From Bombus terrestris (Eukaryota > Arthropoda > Insecta > Hymenoptera > Apidae), in NCBI RefSeq assembly GCF_910591885.1, contig NC_063278.1, forward strand, positions 8,095,501-8,159,500: a DNA stretch of 64,000 nucleotides, given 5' to 3'. Below the pieces are notes generated by a model. The model searched no databases and had not been told where the DNA came from. It worked only from the letters and a program-made list of their open reading frames with translations. This document shows positions 25,329 through 40,300 of this stretch, in pieces; position 1 is the stretch's first letter; each line of letters opens with the position of its first letter. The translations under genes were made by a program, and so were the position numbers.

Positions 25329-28300
25329 ATGTCTGGAATCCAAATTAACGTGGAAGAGGCCTCCAACGACGGACACGAGGATCCTGTTCCTGATGTAAGT
25401 CCATCATGAATTACATGTTAGAGAATATACATGGTCGAGACGTTTCTTCCAGCTAATGGTGTTTTAGAAGACAAATGATAGTTCGCAGCTGTATCACGGA
25501 ACTCTAGTAGTCCTTCTCTGTAACTATCTCTGCTTTCTCTATTCGTCGTCCCTTCCGCAATTCAGAAATCTCAATTCCTCTCTGTGGCCCGACGAGATTT
25601 AATCACAATTACCGAACAATTCCTATCAAACTTTCACGATGTAAATACAAAACACGTCCTGAAGTTCCATTGGCGGGAAACAGGCGATAGAGAAAGAAAT
25701 AGAAGACCATCCAGTGGATGGACAAGTTAGTTTTCTGGTCCAAGAGAAATACGAGAAGCTACAAGACGAGCAGAGCAAGTTAAATCAGATAAATTCATCG
25801 GGAATCATAAATCTCTCGATCTTTGGTTTCTAGTGATTAGCAGCTTTGGGCTGGTTACATAAAGCAGGTGTAAATTTTGAGGAAGTCCGCGAAAAAAATT
25901 TCACAACGTTATCTAACAGGAACTAAATTCCCCGGATTTAATGCATCGGCGATAATTAACAACACTATGTTTCTCTTTATCTATTCTATTCTCTTTGCCT
26001 ATCCTGTTAATGAGAAACAGTTAATAATGTAAAAAGTTCAACGGACGATTATCGAACGAACGACATATAAAATGACACTGGTAAACAGGTAAACTGTTCT
26101 GATTAATCGAGGTATCTTGGTAAAAGGCGTCGAACAGTTTAGGTTCACGGGCAACGTGCGTGCGTATGTACACGCCGCGTAACACCGTTCACCGCGAATA
26201 CTTAATAAGCCTGACACCCATCCCGGTACGGGTTTATATAACGCAAAACCGAGTACACCGCGACAACGTCGACGCACTAGATGTTAGTTGGGAAACGAAG
26301 GACAATATCGTTCCCAGATATTCGTAGAAAATAACGCGCACGAAAGCCACGCCGCGATTACCACGGCGACGAATCGCGAACAAATTGCAGTACACGCGTA
26401 TTGTGCAATAAAACCTGCCTGCTGCGACGCGTCGCTCGTGAGAAATTCGTTTGCAACTTTCCACGAAAAATCGAACATCGAGAACGCGTATTCCGATTAA
26501 GGTTCAACCCGTCCACTTATTATTTGTTTTGTAGCTACACTTTCTTGAAGCAGTGTGACTACTGCGAAAAACAACGAGATACTTTACATTCCGATACATT
26601 ACATACAAAAGTCTTAGGACAAATATTATTGGACTGGAGACTTTCATGAATTTATTAGGAAATTCAATGTGGAAAAATAAAGCGTTCGTTACAGTATTCA
26701 GAGGAAAAATCAAATGTATTTTGATGTATGCATAAAAATTGGAATTTGTATAAATATTCACTATCTCGTTGTAACGTTTCTTTCGAAATTGGAAAAATGG
26801 AAATACGATTTAACTTGGATATTGTACGAATAAGGTGCTAGAATATTAAAAATTTAAAAAGATGTGTATGTAACTTAAAATTCATGATTACAACAGATAC
26901 TAAACTTCAATCTCAGGAATTGAAATAAAATTTAAAATTAAAATAAAGGTCCTCGAATATGATCCTAAGTGAGTAGATCATAGTTTGCCATATGACTCGA
27001 TATTAAAAGTGATTGTTAGTCGCCTAAATGAGAAAACTAGCAACTAGCAATTGTCAGTGGAATCGAAATTCAACGAATTGAACTTTCATGCCGGCAGCAG
27101 TGACTTAACTTTAAAAACGATCTACGTTTGGTTGGTTATTATATTAAAAGGAAAAGAAACGAATAGAACTGACATACAGTAGAACGTGTAGGCGTTACGC
27201 GATAGAAGTAGTGCTACACGGCTCGCGTTGAAAAACGATTTCCATAATTCCGTAGCTCCAGGTTGATTCTCGAGAAGCCGGTAACCAAGCCACCTGTAGG
27301 CCGTTTCTCACATTCGCGTTTCATAATTCCTTCACCGTCCTAACGTTTACGAGCATGGACCGCGATTGCTTCTCGAGGCGTAAGAATCCTAGCTGGAATT
27401 CCAAGTTTATTACACGAACTACGATAAATCTAAGATTTACTACTGTGAATTAAACTGACAAACCTATATAAGATTCTATGCTAAGTGTAAATTACATGTT
27501 AGGCATCGTCAAAGATTTAATTCTAATTTATTACGGAGATTTATATGTTTTAAATAAAACAACTTGAAGAATAAAGAAGGATTTTCATTCTTTGCTACCG
27601 TTCAGAATAGAATTTCATTTGTCTAATAGATTATATAATAGGAATTCATTAATTCTATTCACTATCCGTGATCTTCCATTCTTATAAAATAGAAGTTCAA
27701 GTTCAGCCAAGTAGACGAGAATTCATTTAATCAGACACTGATTCAACCTTCGTCCCAATAAATGAAGTTCGAATAAAAAAAAACTCCAATGTATAATATA
27801 TAAGACAAAGGAACGAAGCATTACAAACAGCCTATCCCACAATAATCAAGTTATTAATCTCAAGATTAAGTACAAAACAACTTTCTCAATTAGCAGGTTA
27901 AATATTGACCAGCTGAATACTTATTGGCAAGCAGAATCTTTTGCAATACATCCTTGTGTAACATTACCGATTATCTAGAACTTTGATCGGTCTTATCGAT
28001 ATACATCAATATATATAGTTAATGTATGCACATTAATTCAGAAATATTAGGAAGAAACTTAATCATAGGAGGAAGTTACCCTGATTTATGTACCGCGTTC
28101 ACCTTGTACGGATTCGACGGTGAAACTCAAACAAAAAGCGGTTTGCGAAAGGTTAAAAACAAAGTAACCGTTTTGGGAAACGCTGCGTTTAAATCAACGA
28201 GATATAATTGATCGTCCGCTCGAGATCTGCCGTTAGAATGGATTTCATGAATGCATCGTAACGCAGATTGCAAGTCGAAGAAGCAAGATACGATCCGTGT

Positions 28301-31300
28301 CGATTCAGCCTTCGTTATCGATCATTTACATAACATCGCGATATCTCTCGGAACTGTGGCCGCGATCTTTAGCGTGAACCTACAATTTAGAACGTACGCG
28401 TTTATTTCATCATTGCACCGTGCGCGTACACCAGAACTTCAGAGTTGCAACTCGATTCGACTCGGGCAAAATACCGCGTGTTCCACTCGCGTGATCAGTC
28501 ATGCACGACGATTAAAAACGGAAAGCTGGTGAACGAAATTAGTCATTTGAGAAAACTTCGTAAAGGTCGGCAATGTGTCAAATACCTTTTAGAAACATTT
28601 CCGCAATGTTAATCCGAAATTCTGCATTCACGACCGGTTGGAAATATGAATAAAACGAAAATTGATATTTTCAATTGAAGATCTGAATGTAACAAAATTA
28701 CGTATTTAAATGTGTGAATATTACAAAACTGAGAATCAAAACATACGTTAGAAATCTATTAACCTTCGAATAGAGGCAACTTCGTTCAGCAAATCCTGTT
28801 AACACCAATAACCTTCGCATGTTAAATATGGTATTAAAATAATGGTCGAGACGTTTCCACGGCGTCGAATTTTTAATCAGGATTGCCCTTTATCGTCCAT
28901 GCGCGATTAATCGTTTTCGCATTTGTCAATCGAGAAGAGCTAGTGTCGTCAACAGTGGACAGCTTGGTACAGCAGTGGAACGGTTGAGTATCTGTGTCCC
29001 TGGAAGATTAGAGTACTAACCAATCGGTATGTGAAAACAATTCTCAGTCGTTGACCTTAGGAGGAACTTACGCTGGTACGGAATCGAGGATTTCATTTTC
29101 TATCTTGATATTTGGATGGCTCGTTTATTCGCTCACCAAACATCAACTAACGACACCATTGTTTATTAACGCATTAGATAAAATTAGAAGATATCCAAAA
29201 CCATTAAACGGAGTAGCCACGAATCTTCGTTGGATTTGTTAAGTCAAGGTTTGATACAAGGTCATCGATCAACCGGGGGGAAAAGCTGGAGTGTTTTCGT
29301 CTAAGGTCGAAGCAGAGAAATCGATTTTGCAATATGAAGTGCTTTCTCTTGTTGCATGCAAATGTCGCCTCGGGGAAGGAATTCACGAGATCGCGACATT
29401 GATTCGTGCAACACTCACGGGTGCTTTATTGTGACAGCGAGTTACTTTGAGAACAAGATCGTCAATAAAAACAGGTGTTTTTCTCATTAATTATTAAATA
29501 AAAGAATGCATGACAGCTTTACAGAATGTCAAATACAGGTTTAAATTATGTTGACGAACAATGAAAGCATCAAGTATATTTTTGTATAAATAAGAGATCA
29601 AATTTGATTTGCGATCTCCATCTATAATCCGAAACTAATTATTGAATAACGATAACAGCGACAATGGCATAATTATATAATTCGTCTTGTGCTGCTTCAT
29701 TAAGGAAGCATATTTCATTAGATTGCATGATAGAAGCGACGCGTGTCGAACTTTCATTCTCTGTTTCAAGGCGACACGACGTGACAGTTTTCTAACGGGT
29801 CCTGCTGTTTCCAATTTACCAAGACACCTATCTGCTTGCTTAAATTTACAGGACCGTATATGCAAAAGGCTTACATCATCTACGACAGTAATTTTGCAAT
29901 ACTAATTGATCATATTTTTAGGAAATATTAATCATTATGTAAGAACAATATCTCCTAAATGATATCATGTTTGTAACTTCCCAAAACGACTTAAGATGAG
30001 CCATGAGAAATAAAGAATACGAAATAGATATATTTGACAATTATTAATACTTCTATAACAAATATCAATCATCGATAATTCCTGAATTCAATATTTAACA
30101 AACAATAAATTTAAGATTCAAGATCTTCAGATCCATTCGTAAAAACAAAACATTTCAATTTCGTATATGATCTTAGTATTTGCCCAGTACTGCACATTAA
30201 CCTAACATACACGACACCATTTATAGACCACTATAATCTTACTTTCAAAGAATGATCATTATACAAGAGCCGTAAGAACCAGTATTGCCATATTTTCACA
30301 TACGTCACTCGCGTCCAAGCAATGATCACTCCGTCTCTGATCATGACACGCCGCTTCTACTTCAACGGTCACCGCCGCGACGTGTATTAGACGCGTGGAT
30401 TCTCGAGACCGAAGAAAGCAAGAAGAAACAGACTCGAATAAGGAATATATATTTATAGGAGGGATAAGGTAGGCAAACGTCGTTTGCAAGTATTAGGTCT
30501 CACGACACGCGTTTGTCTCGATGTCACAATTTCGGAACGTACTCTTTATTTATGTTGTAAATGCAAATGGGCCAGAATCGATCGTTTCCAAATGACCTAG
30601 AGAAGGTTTAGAATCGACCAGCAACAAGTTCCTCCAGATTCGGCGAAGCGTGCTCGTGACATTTCGCGACGATGACGAAGGACGTGGCGGCGCCGAGCAT
30701 CATCATCGGCCATAGCTATTATCACGGAGTAAACGTACTCAGGATCGAGGCAGATCACGAGAAACGGCTGGGAGACGCGTAAATAATCTGCAAACAGAAT
30801 TGCCTCGCCGTTATGAAATCAATGGATTCTCGACTGGTTTATTTATAGCCTCGCGCGTCGCGTTGATTTATGAATTTATACACAAGCTTTTTCTTTCAGG
30901 TAGAAAAGAATTTCAGAGAGTTGGATCGGACCAGGGTGTTCGATTGGTTTGCGACTCGGTTTGAGGTCAACGCCGCGGGCAGTGCTCGCGATAAATGAAC
31001 GAGATCGATGATAAAGCATCATGAAGTTATCGATCGCGATAGCGATGAAACTCGCTTCGATCGATAATATTCCTTTGCGCAGAGAAGTAGAAAGCTGTCG
31101 AAAGTTTGGAATTAAAAACGCACGAGCAGGATTTCGTGTATAGTTTGTTGCTGGATAAACGAAATGGAAAGTTCCGATGTTCCGAAAGTTACGATGTGTT
31201 TGTTGTTTAGAAATATCTTATTTCTTTTGAGAAACCGACGATGATGAGAGATCGAGCGTTTAATTCGTGATTAAATATTTCATTCACGAAGCAGGAAGAT

Positions 31301-34300
31301 TGAAAAATTGGAGTGAAGAAGATAACAACGATTGTTACACTCGCTGACTCTCCCATTATATGAGACAGATTACGTGGACAGTACTCGAGCAAAGGATAAT
31401 GAAGACAAACGACTGGCGAATTCTGCTAAAGAAAAACAAGGAAAGAGTAGCCAAGCGTGCAAATTACTCGGACTAATTAAATTTGCGCGCGTACACCCAG
31501 TGACATAACGTTGACGCATCGCGACGAAGACAAACGGTGCCATGGTTCACCTGGAGAGCTTGGATTTAATTATACGCCAACGATGAAACAGAGGTTAAGT
31601 GTTCCATTCACTCACCAGCAAATCGACGAATCAACTAAAATCTGAGAATTTTTCAAGCTAAATGGATAGTCAGCCATTCTTCAACGAAGAAAGTTTGATA
31701 ATTACAGTAAATTATACTGTAATTATATGGATCCCTAATAGTTTCTTAAATTGATTACTGTTCCGAACATATTCATCTTTAATCATATATATTCAAACAC
31801 CAAAATATTCGAAGATAATAAATACAAAAATCATAAGACAAAGGTACTCGTAGGATAATTAAGAACCACTTAAAGCGTTTGCTGGAAACCTTGACCAACA
31901 ATCGACGAACAATAGAACCTCATTTATTGGAACGACATTTTATTTCGTGTCTGATTGAATAAACTGCAGATTGAATCTATACACAGCGAAGAAAGCTTAG
32001 ATCGTAAACGACACTAAAAGACGTCATAATTTTACAATACAGAATTATAATTAACGAGAGCAATGGATATATGAATCATATTTACGACATAGTAAAAACT
32101 ATCTAATACAAAGATTACTAGTATTCGAGTACATAAGTATCACTTCGAAACTTCCATTCTTCTCTTGTTATATCTGAATTCTTCTTAACCAAACGCCAAA
32201 TCACAGGAAGATCATATAAATTTCAATTACATACAGTGGCTACAAAGTAGTTAGACATTTACATTTACAGATATAGAAAATTCTTGTAGTTATATTGAAT
32301 GTGTTATATAAAATATTTTGAAATTTCATTAGCATTATAACGAGATACGACTGCCATGATTGGTGAAATTTTCAACAACTTCGAAACTATTTTATAGAAG
32401 TCTTCTGGAAACATATGTATATTCTGTAAAAAATTAGTATATACAGCGTAAACAGTCATTTAATGTATTTATTTACTTCGATATAAACATGATAGCTCAG
32501 TATCGTAACGGTGCTAATGAAATTTCTAAATGTGCTTCGTATAACATAATGCATATATCCATAAAAAAAAAATCTCCAAGCGTTCCGATACTTTCGTCAG
32601 TTACTCTATACGTATAAACTAAATTCAGATAACCGGACAATTCCCGATACCACCGTGGTCTTTTTGCAAAATAAATCAGTGGTATCGATATACGAGCTTC
32701 TGTTAATTTCTTGTCCTCAGATATATTCCGAAACGGTGCCAGGCGCATTACGAAAGAGGCGGGTAGATTCGCAAACAAGGTCCCAGAGCTGGAGCTGGGT
32801 CGCAACTCGCGGAAGTGGAACGACGTGGCGTTTCGATTTTTAACAGTCCTTCGACTGCTCATGCAACAGCCACTACTGCTTATCCAAAGATAAGCGCGTT
32901 CGTTCTGCTGGTGAAAACCGTAGAACGCGTACGCACACTACGCTCGAAACGATTCGTATACGTGAAACAGACATTCGCCATCAGGAAACGGCTTTCTTCC
33001 TCTCCTTCGAATGCTTCTTTATTTTACAGACTCTCGAAGATTCTCTCCGCATAACGACTTTCCTTCTCACCGGTTGCCTATTCAGCGACCGGTATTTGTC
33101 AAGAGCTCGTATACGAGACAAACATGCTTTCTTGTTATTGTGAAATTTCAACAGGGTGGAGGAATTAGTATGTTTAAAGGTTATTAGAGAAAAAAAGAGC
33201 AGCAAATAATTAAATATAAGGAGAAATGTCCTGTAGCCACGGGTTACAAAATTAACCCTGAAAGAAATACAAGTATTTTATGTATGTCAATGTAGAGTTC
33301 AAGATGATTGAGAAACAATCCAGCATATATTGGAAACTTTCCAAAATGTTTGCAATTCCTTTCAGCGAGAAATGTCAAATGTGCAACGCAATGAATAAAG
33401 CGTAAAGAGGAACGTTCTTTTTTCTGAAAAAAATTGCGATAAATGTCTGGCTAGAAATAAATAACTACCTTGACTTCCGAGATAGGCATACGCATCTATA
33501 CAAGGTATGAAATCGGAGGATGATTTAATTGTTTGTAACCTGGAAAATAAGCCTTAAACGACATTTTTGTACAAGAACCTTTTTCACTGTCACGAGATAT
33601 TGACATTTAATCAGGATATGGTGTTATCTTTAAATTATTAGACTCTTTACTCTATTAAACACTGGATTTGCTGGAACGATTGCAACAAATATCCCATAAC
33701 GAGATCAAAGGCGCTCAGTCATGCGTGTAATTATAATAATGACAGGTGTATCTGATTTCGATTGATCGACCTATTTTCGATCGGTTTGGTATCTGTTAAT
33801 TGGCAATCGAAGCGACCTCGTGGAAGGAGGAAGGTCAGAAGAACGCTTTAGACCTAACTAAACGATTCTTGTTACACTTTTCACGCTTCTTCGAGACACG
33901 AGGACAAATCGTAAAAAATACTTGAGACATAAAACAGGGACCTTGTCGTCACGGAAGCGACCTGAAACCGGCGATGCCTGTACGATGTTCGGAACTAATT
34001 GCGTCCGGGATCATTAAAATCGTTTGAAAGCCATCCCCGTAACATTGCACCAATGAATACAGTGAATATAAGCGACGAAATAATTACTTCGCGATCGCTA
34101 TTCCATCTAGATAGCCGCCAAGGCTATTAAACAGGCTTGCTAGAAATCGGTGTAGAAGCTTCTTGCACTCGTCGATCATTTTAATTCTCGGATCATTTCG
34201 CGTCAAACATTTCACTTTCAATATAACATCATTGGTTCGCTAGGAGAGTGATACAATTATTGCGAGAAGATTTTTTTGAAGAAGTCGGTTTGAAATGGAA

Positions 34301-37300
34301 AGTTGTTAATTACCCAACTATTTAGCAATGGTTAGCAAACTATTTTAGCAAAAGATTCGTTTCCTTTTACAATTTATAATTTCATTTTTTTAATAATTGT
34401 AAAAATTCAATGAATTCCATCAGTTTTAAACTGCAGGAAATATTTGCACCGGCTTTCTATTAATCTCATTAATTTAATGAGCTTATCATTACATAAATTG
34501 TAATATTTATTAGAACCTATTAACATGATGGATAATTGACTGACTATTTAAATGCTTCCACAGCCAGTTCTTGCAAACATCTCCGGATATATCACTCTTC
34601 TATCAAACCGATGATGCACGGAATTCAATACGGTCTCGTTAACGAAGTCTCTAGAATCTATTCTAAATCCCGTATATAATTCGCCATGAATCTTCATCTT
34701 CGCTGTGCACGACAGGAGGCGCGCAACGATTTCACAGACGGTAGAATCTCCCTTCGTAACGCTCGCTCGAGCTCTTTCATAATCCACGAGATGCCCGCGT
34801 TCTGTCTAGTTTAGAGCCAACAGACACACGGAGTCTCAAGGACGAGAATGTTCGACCATAACAAATGCTTTGTGGAAATATCGAAAGTCAATGCGTATCT
34901 CCAATATCGATGGACAGATTATCATACCAAATATCAAAGATCGTGATACAGTGAGGGCATAGACCTCTGTCCTTTTTTTCATTCGACTTCGCCGTTGTGA
35001 CTTCTCTTTCCTATTGGAAGAACCGCCGTGGATCTCGCGGTAAACAAAGTGAAGCATCGTGCAATAGTCGATGTAATGAGCCCAGCTCGCGAGTTGCAAA
35101 ATATGTAGACGATCGTGGCAAACGGGCCTTAGATTTATGTTTTCTGTGAGGCAACGCGGCGCGAGATCGGCGTGAAAATGGGCCGCGCTCGAAGACGCCG
35201 TCGCGGATGGAAATGAGACCATGTCGAAACTTGTGTATTATTAAAATTATTGCCTCCCTATGTGATCTTTATAGTGGCAAATGATAGGTTGTCGGCCGGA
35301 TTGTTTTTCCGATAGGAATACGAGTTCTGAGTTTCCCTTTTTTAGTTCTTTAACAAAATAAGGAGCCCTATTATAATTTCGTTCGCCTTAAGAAAGAATG
35401 CTGAAATGATTAATTGGTTACGAGATGATTGAATTGCGGTGCAGATGTGTCTTAGGCCATTTCACCCAGTAATCTCATAATGATCTCGAAACGATCGTAC
35501 TTCCAAGAAATATTTTCACATTGTGTGTTTAGATATTCCATTTGTGCTAATACCATCTTCTAAATTGCGAGGAGCGTAAAGGTAAACTAATATGCAAAGG
35601 GTAACAGATCCAGGTCTTCGTAATTTCCTTACTACGAAACATGAAGATGTTTAAATGTCACGTAACGTTCTAACAGCATAATCGTAACGTAACACTTAGC
35701 TCACCTGGTGACACGTAATGTGCTTGTAAATACATACGTATTAAAGAGCAATAGAAACTGCTTTAAACAGGTCACTGTGATTTGGTTAATAACAGCATTT
35801 ACGAAAATTTAAAGGTATACTGAAGAAATGACCGATAATTATCGAAAGTTGTTGAGTCAAATATTATATTCTTTCGTTAATAACAAACTTTCTATTCGTT
35901 TGTTTATCAACTGTATAGACAACTTGTTGAGATACCTCTATCATTATAAATAATAATAATTCTCTCAAGAAATATCAAACATTGGAAAATACTAAATGTC
36001 AGAATAAGATTTCGATGAATAGTGGAAAAAATGAAGAACAGTTTAATTTTATTGCCAGATATATTATACAAAATATTCATCGAGGGTGAACGAGCGAAGG
36101 TGCAATGTGAAATCCGGTTCGCCGCATCGTAGGTGTCGAATAGAAGAAACAAGCTCGTTCTATGCTCAGCAAAGCCGAAATGACTCAACATATTCATGAG
36201 TGCGTATTTTATTGAAATTCCTTGTAAATATCGTGTCTTTTCGTGGAATTAGCGGTACGTTCTTATAAATTGTCAAACAACGTTTTCTTTCACTATGAAA
36301 CGTGACTATCCAACGTTGGGAATCCCAGGTGATTACGGAACTACTTTTAATAATCCGGGTTATCGATTTTGAGTTTATAAAAATTTGCTCCAAAAAATGT
36401 TTATATCTTTCCATAACGGGAGAAAAGTAGAAATAATAGAACTAGATCTCAGGATATCATAAAACACGTGGCGTCATAGAAACCTGGCTTGGAAAATTCT
36501 TTATTTCATTCTTAATTGTCCTTGTTTTAATTACGTTATATAAATTTGGCATGTAAATTCCATTATTATTACTAGGGATTTAATTTCTATAAAAAGAATT
36601 TCCTATCTAGCTTTCCATTCTACATTCTCTGTATTTTTTTATTGTCTACCTAATTATTCCTATCTTAATTACATTATATAAATTTACCACACGAATACCG
36701 ACACCTATTATTACCAAATATTCGATCGTTACAAAAAATGAAGAAAATTATAAGTTTTATTTTCCATCTAATCCCTCATATTATTTCTACTATTTTACCA
36801 TTTTCTTCATTACTATCTCTATCTTAATTAAATCGTATAAATTCAGTATCATCACCGAATGATCAATTACTCCGAAAATGAAAAAGGAACAATGCCTAAA
36901 GCCAGGTGGCTTGAAACTTCAAGAACAGCCATTCCTAAACCGTTTCGTTCCTCTTCCTCGAGTTTCACCGATGCGATCCGCTCGCTCGCGAAAGCGATCT
37001 GCCACGGGATGAACAAGGTCAAACCACGGAATCTGTTATCGCTACCTTGTAACATATATCTTTTTATGATCGTTCACGCATCCGCGTGCGACGCTCGTTA
37101 GACGCCAACTTCTCTACCCGTTCGCGGTATCGGTAACGAGAAAACGTACCTCGAGGTATCGACTGACGTGGCGCTCCTGGATGATGATCCTCGACCTGCA
37201 CAGCTCGCGTTCGTACAACCGGTTAACGAATATTCAAGCGATATTCCAAGACCAGTGTTAAATTCCAACCGAGTCACTGGCTTCTTGGCGGATGTATTTT

Positions 37301-40300
37301 TTGTACAGCCGACAAGAGCTGGGACAAACAAAACGTTCACGAGGAAGCAATAAAAAGCGATGACTTCTTAATGTTCTATCAGAGTCTTCTCAAAATCGAA
37401 GAATGTTTTAAGGTTACTTAAAGATTGGGCAGATGAATTCTTCAGAAAAGAGGAACAGATTTAGTAGAGATGAGAGGGAACAAAGATCGATGACCGAATA
37501 TATTCTGCCCTTGAAACGAGATAATTCTTTTTAACGTTTCTTTGAAAATATTTGTCGACCGTTTGGTCATTCTAGTAATGTTAAACAGTTATAATTAGCT
37601 TATAAAGGTAATGACTTCGGAATAGATTAACAACGATCCGAGCTACGAGAAACCTAAACAGCCAACAGGTTTAGTAGAGAACCACACATGATCAGCAAAT
37701 ATATTATTTTGCCATCAAATTACAATTATTGTCACTGTTGTGTGCTGAAGAAAATAGGTTACGCCTGTTCTTCTTCCACTGAAATACCAAGCCAACTTTA
37801 CGAAACACATTAATCAAAAAATGTGACATCAGTGTGGGGAATACCCAGAACTCAAACTCACATTCCTCAGAAGACGTAAAAACACAAGTCACCGATCATA
37901 TATCTCAATTAGTCTATATAATACGATAAAAACATGCTTTAATATACTGATATATCACAATATTTTAACATGTCGCGAACAAGAAATCATCTTCATTTCG
38001 AATATTTATTTATTCGAAGATATGCACAACTTATCTCAAAGATCCTCCCCTGACCAATCGTTACTTTTCACTACAACGATACTCTTTATCAATGTTAATC
38101 GTTCTGGATATATGAAGAGGACGATTAATCAAAATCGTTCAACCCCTCGAGATGATACAGAAACAACGAAGGGAGAACGAAAAAAGAGTGGCGAGTTTCA
38201 GAGTGTCACGTTACCCGGTCCCAGCACAGGTGCAGCGCTTCGAGGCTGACCAGTGTATTGAATTCCACAAAAATTCTTAACGACGCCTCTCTTTGAGCGT
38301 CGCCCAGGCCATTCTCTCTGTCTTGGTCTCGGTTCCCGCTCGGGTGCACGGGTTTTTCTTCTTGCTCCGGCTCGAGTATCCGACTCTTTTGCCTCTCGCA
38401 TCGTCTCGAAAAATTTCGAGATATACCAGCTCGGCAACGAATACCTGTCACCGAGAACGCGCCGTCGAGTATCGAGATTCAGTTATGAAACTTCGATTCC
38501 GACAAATACGGCGCCATTCTCCTCCATTGTCTAGGAGATTTGCGCAATTTCACTCGTATCTTTTCATTCCAGCCTATGTAATTTCGCCAACGAATGTCTT
38601 TCAAGTATCTTCTATAGCGATTTATACGATATGTCGTATTAATTGTTAGGTCCATGTTTTGGTACCTTGATTCGATCAGTGATTTCAGTAGTCCTTTGCA
38701 GTGAAATTTTTCGAAAGCAGAAAGTTATATTTCGAAATGTTCATTGACGACAATAATGATACAGTGGTCTTCTTTCTTTTATATCAGCGAGAACAATTTG
38801 TAAAATACCAATGTTGCTAAAGAGATATCAGTAGATTACTCAGAGTTAAAATGGAGGATTCAAAGTTGCTTGACTTGTGTTCGATTATTCAAATAAGTTT
38901 AAAAGATTAGGAAATCTTCTTCCAATTCTAATAGCTTTATTGTGTGTTGGTAATTCACGAATAATATCGTATCAGGGATCTTTTATCTAGTTTCCTATTC
39001 TACCTTTATAAAAATCTCATTGTTTTAAACAGGATCCTCAAAGGATTATTAATAAAGCGACCTGGTAGTATAATTCTCCAATTATATCATCGGCTAAAGA
39101 AACTATTATCTTTGTCAAATAATAGAACTGTAATTCTGACCTAACACAAAATGTCCCTCAAATCATTTAAGACAAAACTAATCTTCGTAAATCATGTAAT
39201 ATACGCATCACTGATTGAATCAATCTCTTAAAGACCTAACAATGGAATGAACAAGAGACTCCAAGACTAAAAATACCAGGTGGTCGGTGCTCCGGCAAGT
39301 CCCGGAAGATCCGCGAGGCACCGGCGGCAAAAATGCGGTGCAAGGCTGCTTCCACGTTATTTTCTGAATCGGCCACGCCCGACAGGACACATAAATCGTG
39401 GGTCGGCTCGCGTTCCATTAGAGACTCGATACTTCGATCCGTATCCGAGTGAAAAAGAGACTCGAAAAAAGAAGCAAGCCGAGTTCGGACCTTGGGCGGT
39501 GGCCAGTGTGCGGCGAAGGTAGGCCACAGGTTCGGTGCGAAACGCGGCTGATTTACGTGCGAAAATGGCCAATTAACTGGCGTAATCGACGTGCGTACGC
39601 ACGAGCCGAGCCAACGGGCCAAGCCAGTGTCAAAGTCGCGGAAATGCTCGCGCTGCTATCCCCGGCTTGGCCCTGAAAACGTTTCGCGGCCGTACACCTC
39701 CAGGCATGCTTCAAGAGTCGAGGAAACACACGACGACACGACGAGACAACGACGAAGACGACCAAGATGCGACCAGAGAATTACATTCGAAGTAACGAGC
39801 TGCACAGAGGAATTCGAGAGTACCAGCGTTGTGCAACGATCAAACCGGAATATCGGGAGCTTGGTCCCCCGAAAATCTTCCTTCGAGCTCCGAGTGGTAG
39901 CGCAATCGAAGACTCGTTCGGCTCTGAACATTGCTCCATTGCAAAGTGCATCATTTTTGTTCGGAATGAGAGTATTATGGATGATGGCGTTCAATATTAT
40001 TTGGTATACTCAGTAATAGTTTGTTAAAATGTCCAAAACTCGAACTGGGATATGGAGAAGCTAAAGTCTCTTGGAACCCTTCTGAAGAAACTCATAATGC
40101 TGCTAAGTTATTGACTGACTAAATCATATTTGGCACACAACAAATACGATGCTGTGTAAATCCTTCTTGTTATTCAGGTGATTATAAAGAAGAACACATA
40201 AGATGACGTGAATGAGGGTTTGAATAGCATAGGGGTAAATTAGAGTTTGAAAGCCGCAAGGATAAATAGAAGTCTAAAGAACAAAATGAAGATGAAGATT

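Noticed and set aside
26600..26700. ACAAAAGTCTTAGGACAAAT, possibly another Tc1-like end
   Set aside because: Missing the CAGTG start, TA flank and the internal blocks shared by the other three copies.
34836..35222. 128-codon minus ORF
   Set aside because: No motif, no splice chain, composition similar to shadow frames; not supported.
39236..40016. Several 110-141 codon ORFs on both strands
   Set aside because: Four or more frames are open simultaneously in a CpG-rich patch; no frame stands out and no motif is seen.
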